The notes under the pieces were generated by a model, which saw nothing but the letters and a program-made list of their open reading frames with translations, had not been told where the DNA came from and did not search any database. DNA of 64,000 nucleotides from Opisthorchis felineus (Eukaryota > Platyhelminthes > Trematoda > Opisthorchiida > Opisthorchiidae): contig SJOL01007330.1 of NCBI GenBank assembly GCA_004794785.1, forward strand, positions 513,376-577,375. The letters are read 5' to 3'. Positions 59,256 through 64,000 of the stretch are shown one piece after another (position 1 is the stretch's first letter; every line of letters begins with the position of its first letter). The position numbers were made by a program, and so were the translations under genes.

Positions 59256-59529
59256 CCTACAATGATGCTTGTTCTAGAATAAAAATTGCACTCGCAGTGG
59301 TAGGTTAAACGGGACGTTGCTGGATGCAAGACATCAGTGCTGTTTTTAATATGAACGGTAATAAAAGCCAGCATTCAAGCACAAGAGGCCATTTCATTGG
59401 ATGGATTTAAAAAGTAATGTGGTTTCGACTAAGAAAGTAAACACAGAACGAATTGTCAGCTCCGTCTACCAGGACAGCGAAAGATTGCTCACCAGCCGTT
59501 TTTATGTTCAAAGAAAGGACCTAAAGCGT

Positions 59530-59965
59530 CAATTTGAAGTGTTTCGAAAATTCTTGTAATTGTGTTCTTCCTCGGTTGCAACAGTTAGCACAAAAACATT
59601 TACACGACGACAAGTATTCTGATAAATCCAAGGGGAACAGTGCGATATAGGAAATTAAATGTGACAATTGCAAGTAGTCATACGTTGGGCAAAATGGGAG
59701 GAAATTAGGAACATCGATAAAAGAACACAAAGCGGCCGTCAGGAGACATGACCTTCTATCCTTGATATCCATACATCATGACCAAGAATGTTACAAATTC
59801 AATCTGAAAGACGTAAAAATCTTGGCGTCCGGAGACACGAGGCATGGAAGGGAATTCCTAGAAGCAAAACACCCCACGGTGGATTCGATCAGCTGACTCA
59901 TTGAATTAGATCCAATTTACGCAACACCAATATCTCAACCAGGATACTCAAAAGGGCCGACTATT
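59530..59965 (+). mobile_element. Penelope-like element relic: GIY-YIG endonuclease end
   Basis: In the main frame it reads EIKCDNCK, stop, SYVGQNGRKLGTSIKEHKAA, VRRHDLLSLISIHHDQE, then GREFLEAKHPTVDSIS, stop, LIELDPIYATP. This is the C-terminal GIY-YIG endonuclease part of Penelope-like retroelements: the zinc-type CxxC, YVGQ, GR-L and EH motifs, then the REFLEAW-like and DPIY ends. A weak upstream piece (VSTKTFTRRQVF, GEQCDI) lies in another frame. At least two stops and a frameshift make it dead. The reverse transcriptase is absent. Confidence 0.82.
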
Positions 59966-61724
59966 GGATTAACAAACCAGGAAATGAAAAACTCTCTGGT
60001 GTAATATCAACAACGGTCACGAAATGGGAACCAGAGTGGCCAATGGCACAGGTCACTCCATCACGGACCAGAGGAAGACAGCATGTGAGGCCGAGCTCAC
60101 AGGTCACATGGCAACCGACGAATACGACACAGGAAAACACAACAACCAATGAAACCGCCCGATCGAACATCTAATCGTGGTCGAAGGTCAGCCCCGGTCA
60201 GCAGCACGTATACTAACATACACGCACCACCACTCAGCGCTCAACCAGTCCGCGTTCTCGAATAAGTGATCAAACGTTTAAAAATCACATTGCCCAGCGA
60301 CAGTCTACACTATCTGGGCAACCAACATTCTCCTGAAAAGTAAATATTTTGTCAAAAAACTCCTCAGGCTGCCGTCACAAAATATTGTAACCGGTATGAA
60401 ATAGATTCGTCAAAACGTTTCTCAGGGTGTCTTGTGTGTCGGCTGGTGTACATGCATCCGATCTATCACAGGATAGCTGTGAATCATGCATAACTTTCCC
60501 AACGCGTTAGTCAGTTCGTGACTGTCTTCATTCACGTGCCTAATAGGATAAGGCACTTGGAGACATTTTGATCGCTAACGGCCATCATGGCATTAATTTT
60601 CGAACCCGCGCACTTCCACATTGCGTTTCGGACTTCCGCTTTGTACGACATAGCAGTTCATCTTCTTGATTTCATATTTCCTAATTAAGCACGTAGTAAT
60701 ATAAATCGCTTTGTTCAGGATTATGTCACCTTGCACGCTAACCATCTGTCCATGAAGTGGAAAATACTGTTTTTTTCTGACTGGCGCTCAACAATCAATA
60801 GTGGTACAGTGACAGTTTTAATCAACCGGGATGCCCAGCATGGTTAGATGTTTAAGGTATGCAACGCAGGTGGTCTGACTGCCAAGCCAATTTACCAATG
60901 AACCTTTCGAACCTGCCGCGCGATGAGTATTTGCCAGTTCAAACAAAATCACCTACGTGAAAAAAGCATCAAATTGGATATTTTTATTTTTCCTGCTACT
61001 GTGGGTGCGCGGTCTTCGCTGTGCCAGCAGAGTTTCAAGCGTCGGCGGCTCAACATCACTGAGACATTCCGGCTGACACAATCGGGGTAGTATTTGGCAG
61101 GTCGTCATTCGAGACGTCGGGCCAATCAATCAAATTGCTCAGGCGTAAACATTTTCACCTGTTCAGATGTGGAATTTAGGCACGCCCAGTGTATACCCAG
61201 GTGTAATCAATCCTTACATTCATTGACCTGATCGACAAGGGATTCATTTCCACCATCTGACCATACTAAAAACGTCATTACCTACATCATACATGTAATG
61301 TGGGATAAAGCATTAACAAATACGTTGCATTCCTATACTTATTAGATAGGCAGTAAATTACAGACCAAATGGCTGTTTTGCGTGTGAATGCCATTCACAG
61401 ATTGAACCTCGTTAGCTTGATTAGAATCCTGCGATTCTTTGTCATGTGACCGTTGACCTTCATAACTTAGTTCAAAATGTAACCAATTTTCTGTTGAACA
61501 CAATTAATTGATGACAGGCGTCTTTGTGGTACCTCGCACCACCCACAGGTGACTTAATTAGTTACCAAACTTTACACAATCTGCTGCAATTCACTTGCTT
61601 ATTGAGAGGCTAGAATTTCCGGGCCAGTGACGCCAAATCTGCGTACATCAAAGTTAATTGATCGTCCGTTTAATGTGTCAGGCTCAGTCTTACGGAACAT
61701 TAATTAAAAAGCTCATTTATCCTG
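59966..61724. other. Non-coding, nothing recognised
   Basis: The first 200 bases may be 3' sequence of the Penelope-like relic. No exon or other repeat was recognised. Confidence 0.4.
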
Positions 61725-61890
61725 AAACGCTGAGAAGCCTTGTACAACTGTTTCATCCCTAGTGGGAATCGTCGGCGGTGTGTATCTCATGGAACTCCAG
61801 GGATTTTCGAACCCGTGACTGCCTGGCTAGTAGTTCGAGCACTTAATCGTTCGGCCACTAGTGGCTGATCAGCTCGCACTTATCAGATTG
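61725..61890 (-). mobile_element. S1 SINE copy, truncated
   Basis: gctgagaagccttgtacaac, ggatttcgaacccgtgactg when read across small gaps (B box) and cgttcggccactagtggc (A-box side) are in order. It breaks off at about 61880, where S2 begins. Confidence 0.7.
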
Positions 61891-62330
61891 CAGACGGCGT
61901 AGTATTTGTGGATTGGTGTGGGATTCATCGAATTCAAATGCACACGCATGCTCGTTTGAACATTCGTCCTCCTTTTCTAGTGTGATTATTCCAGTGGGTT
62001 CACACCAAAGTAAGGAGCACTGGAATTGACTTCCACTCTTAATACAGATCATCAGCTTTGTCCTCCTGGAGTTTGAACTCCGGACATCCATTTGCGAGGT
62101 CAGAGTTCTCCCACGACTGCACCAGCGCACACTGGAAGCACTTGGATTATCATGTCCGAACAGAGGCAGCGGGTTCACGCTTGAGTGAAGTGACTGTTTT
62201 GCCTGATGTCTCGAACGATGACGCAGTACCTTTGTTGGTTGTATCAATCGGTTGATGCGCCTGCCGGGAATTCTCAGTCAGGTGGTGCCACGGATGCTAG
62301 AAGCCTGCAGGATTAGCTGTAAGCTTGGCT
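61880..62330 (-). mobile_element. S2 SINE-like copy, minus orientation
   Basis: The most complete minus-oriented S2 copy: cgtttgaacattcgtcctcc, gtgggttcacaccaaagtaa, ggagtttgaactccggacat (B-box-like), actgcaccagcgcacactgg (A-box-like), then tctcgaacgatgacgcagt and ctcagtcaggtggtgcca. Confidence 0.7.
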
Positions 62331-64000
62331 TGGTCTAAAACGCTCTGTTTGTTAAAGATAGCTCAGGAGCGCAGATGAGGGTGGCTCTACGAATTGAAAA
62401 TATTCACAACTAGTCGTACGCTATAACGCGAGTAATGTTGAACAACATCCTGAACAACACTGTTCTAATTTTCACGAAAGATGCACAGCTGGCATCCAGA
62501 TTTTGCGGATTCATGGCGATGTCTTCCTATCGGCCCAGTTGGGCGACCGGATAGGATCATGGACTGGACCATTACAACGGCTGCTTGCCCTAGTTCTCAT
62601 TATCAGTACAAATGCCACTGTATGAATAAAGTCACAGAAATGGCATTTTTCATCCTTTTGCCTGCAAACCTTTTATGACCAGGTAACCAAATACCAAGTG
62701 GGATTCTCCAGGTTTCGCGTCAGCGTAACTAAGTGACAAGCGATCAACTCACGCGTGAAATTGAAACGTCAAAAGTGTGTTACCGGGTATTTCGATGAAA
62801 TTTCTTAAAACTACGGCAAACGGCTGTGAAATGCAACAATTCGTTTGATTACATATTTCTCTGTTCGCGCCTGATCCGAATCAAGCCAAGCTTGCAATAT
62901 TTTGTTCGGTCTAGCCCCACCCGTTGAATACATAATGTCGAAGCAGCGTAAATTGCATGAAACTCGTTCCCGAATTGGGGTAAACGTAAGCTTCGACAGA
63001 CCACTCTTCAAGATGGCTTTATAAAAGTGAGGACGCAACGCCTAAATCCGCAACCGTCTTACTCTGATACACCCATCTATTCTGTCTGCTTGAGTGAATA
63101 ATACTCCAACAGATTACAATAATCCTTACAGTGAGCAGTCTGAGGATGTTCAGTAAGCTGCTTGTCAAAAAAAGCGATTTAAGTGATCCATGCGGTTTCA
63201 ATCGTCACACTGGACTGTAGAGCGGAACCCAGCGAGAAGCCTATTAAGGACTTCTAACATCCCAGTAGGTAGCGCTTTTTCCATATCATGCAAAATATTT
63301 GGAAATTCTGAGCTGTTGATTAAACCAGTTAATTAAAAGTTCGCTACGTTCCATTTACAGAAGTTTAACCAATCAGCTGATCAGGAATAACGTGTTATTT
63401 GGACTGTACTGGCCAACCTACCCGTGCACATTGACACGGAGACAAATCCACAACTCATGTTCTACTACATAATCGTACTCGGCGACCAGATGGGTCGGTT
63501 GGTCTCAAGTATGGGGAATATCTGGCTAGGTGGTCTTTGCTTTAAAACCATCGTTTGCCTCCCATAACGAACCTAACCTTGGGGCTGTTGGTTCCTTTTG
63601 GTTGTGTGATATTGCGGGTATGAGTGAGTTGTGGAAAAGTGTACTCCTCGTGTAGCGTTTTTAATTCAAGTCTACATACCACCGAGTGAAGCAAAGGCTG
63701 TGCGATTCGAAATTCATTCACACCGCAACAAGAGCAAGTGCACACGGTCTGTACGGTTAGCTCATGAACGTTTCCCGGTTTTCCAACGTTTTAACGGTAC
63801 GTTGTCCCTCAGGCTTACAAGTGGCCGGTCGATAGGTAGAAAGGTTCGTTTGATTTTGTCAAGCTACGCCTGGCATGCGACCCGACCAGCGTGCACCGAC
63901 TTGAAGTACATTTGAGCCAGGGTGTCCTGGTTTATTGTTTGATCACAGCATTTTTAGATGTGTTAGTATGCGAAGGGCCAACGCAGCCCCAGGCTTCCTT
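62331..64000. other. Non-coding, nothing recognised
   Basis: No exon-like frame with a known domain, RNA gene or named repeat. Confidence 0.4.

Overview
This is eukaryotic, animal-type DNA: short GT-AG exons lie in long, repeat-filled introns, and tRNA-derived SINEs, LINE and Penelope-like relics and microsatellites are abundant. A parasitic flatworm (trematode), possibly an opisthorchiid fluke, fits best. The basis is a 39-base intron in a fatty-acid-binding-protein gene and dispersed repeats whose spurious peptides I recall from predicted fluke proteins. That recollection could not be checked here, so the species is open.

Layout. 0-6.5 kb is non-coding. It holds a tandem duplication of about 1.3-1.5 kb bounded by tetranucleotide arrays, with one N at the junction of the two units. 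At 6.57-7.30 kb (minus) is an intronless TATA-binding-protein copy whose first core repeat is intact and whose second is broken. At 7.90-8.18 kb (minus) are the first two exons of a fatty-acid-binding-protein-like gene. 10.1-10.5 kb is a decayed LINE end. 10.8-16.4 kb is mostly repeats.

The main gene is on the minus strand, from its ATG at 53473 down to about 20.9 kb, with optional 3' exons down to 17.2 kb. Ten exons, whose splice phases all agree, give a 627-residue model: signal peptide, one eight-cysteine WAP domain, seven CCP/sushi domains and a hydrophobic C-terminal tail ending at a stop codon, which resembles a GPI signal. This architecture recalls the synaptic-cleft scaffolds LEV-9 (C. 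elegans) and Hasp (Drosophila). Two more phase-1 exons further 3', one carrying an eighth CCP, suggest alternative secreted ends. The introns are crowded with SINEs.

53.5-64 kb has no recognised gene. It contains composite repeats, a hairpin repeat at 58.9 kb and a Penelope-like GIY-YIG relic at 59.5 kb.

Repeat families named here for convenience: R1 (head-to-tail or hairpin repeat), R2 (two copies, AATAAA near one end), S1 (tRNA-Ser/Leu-like SINE), S2 (second SINE-like family), S3 (SINE with good A and B boxes). Repeat limits are by eye and approximate. No search or alignment could be run.
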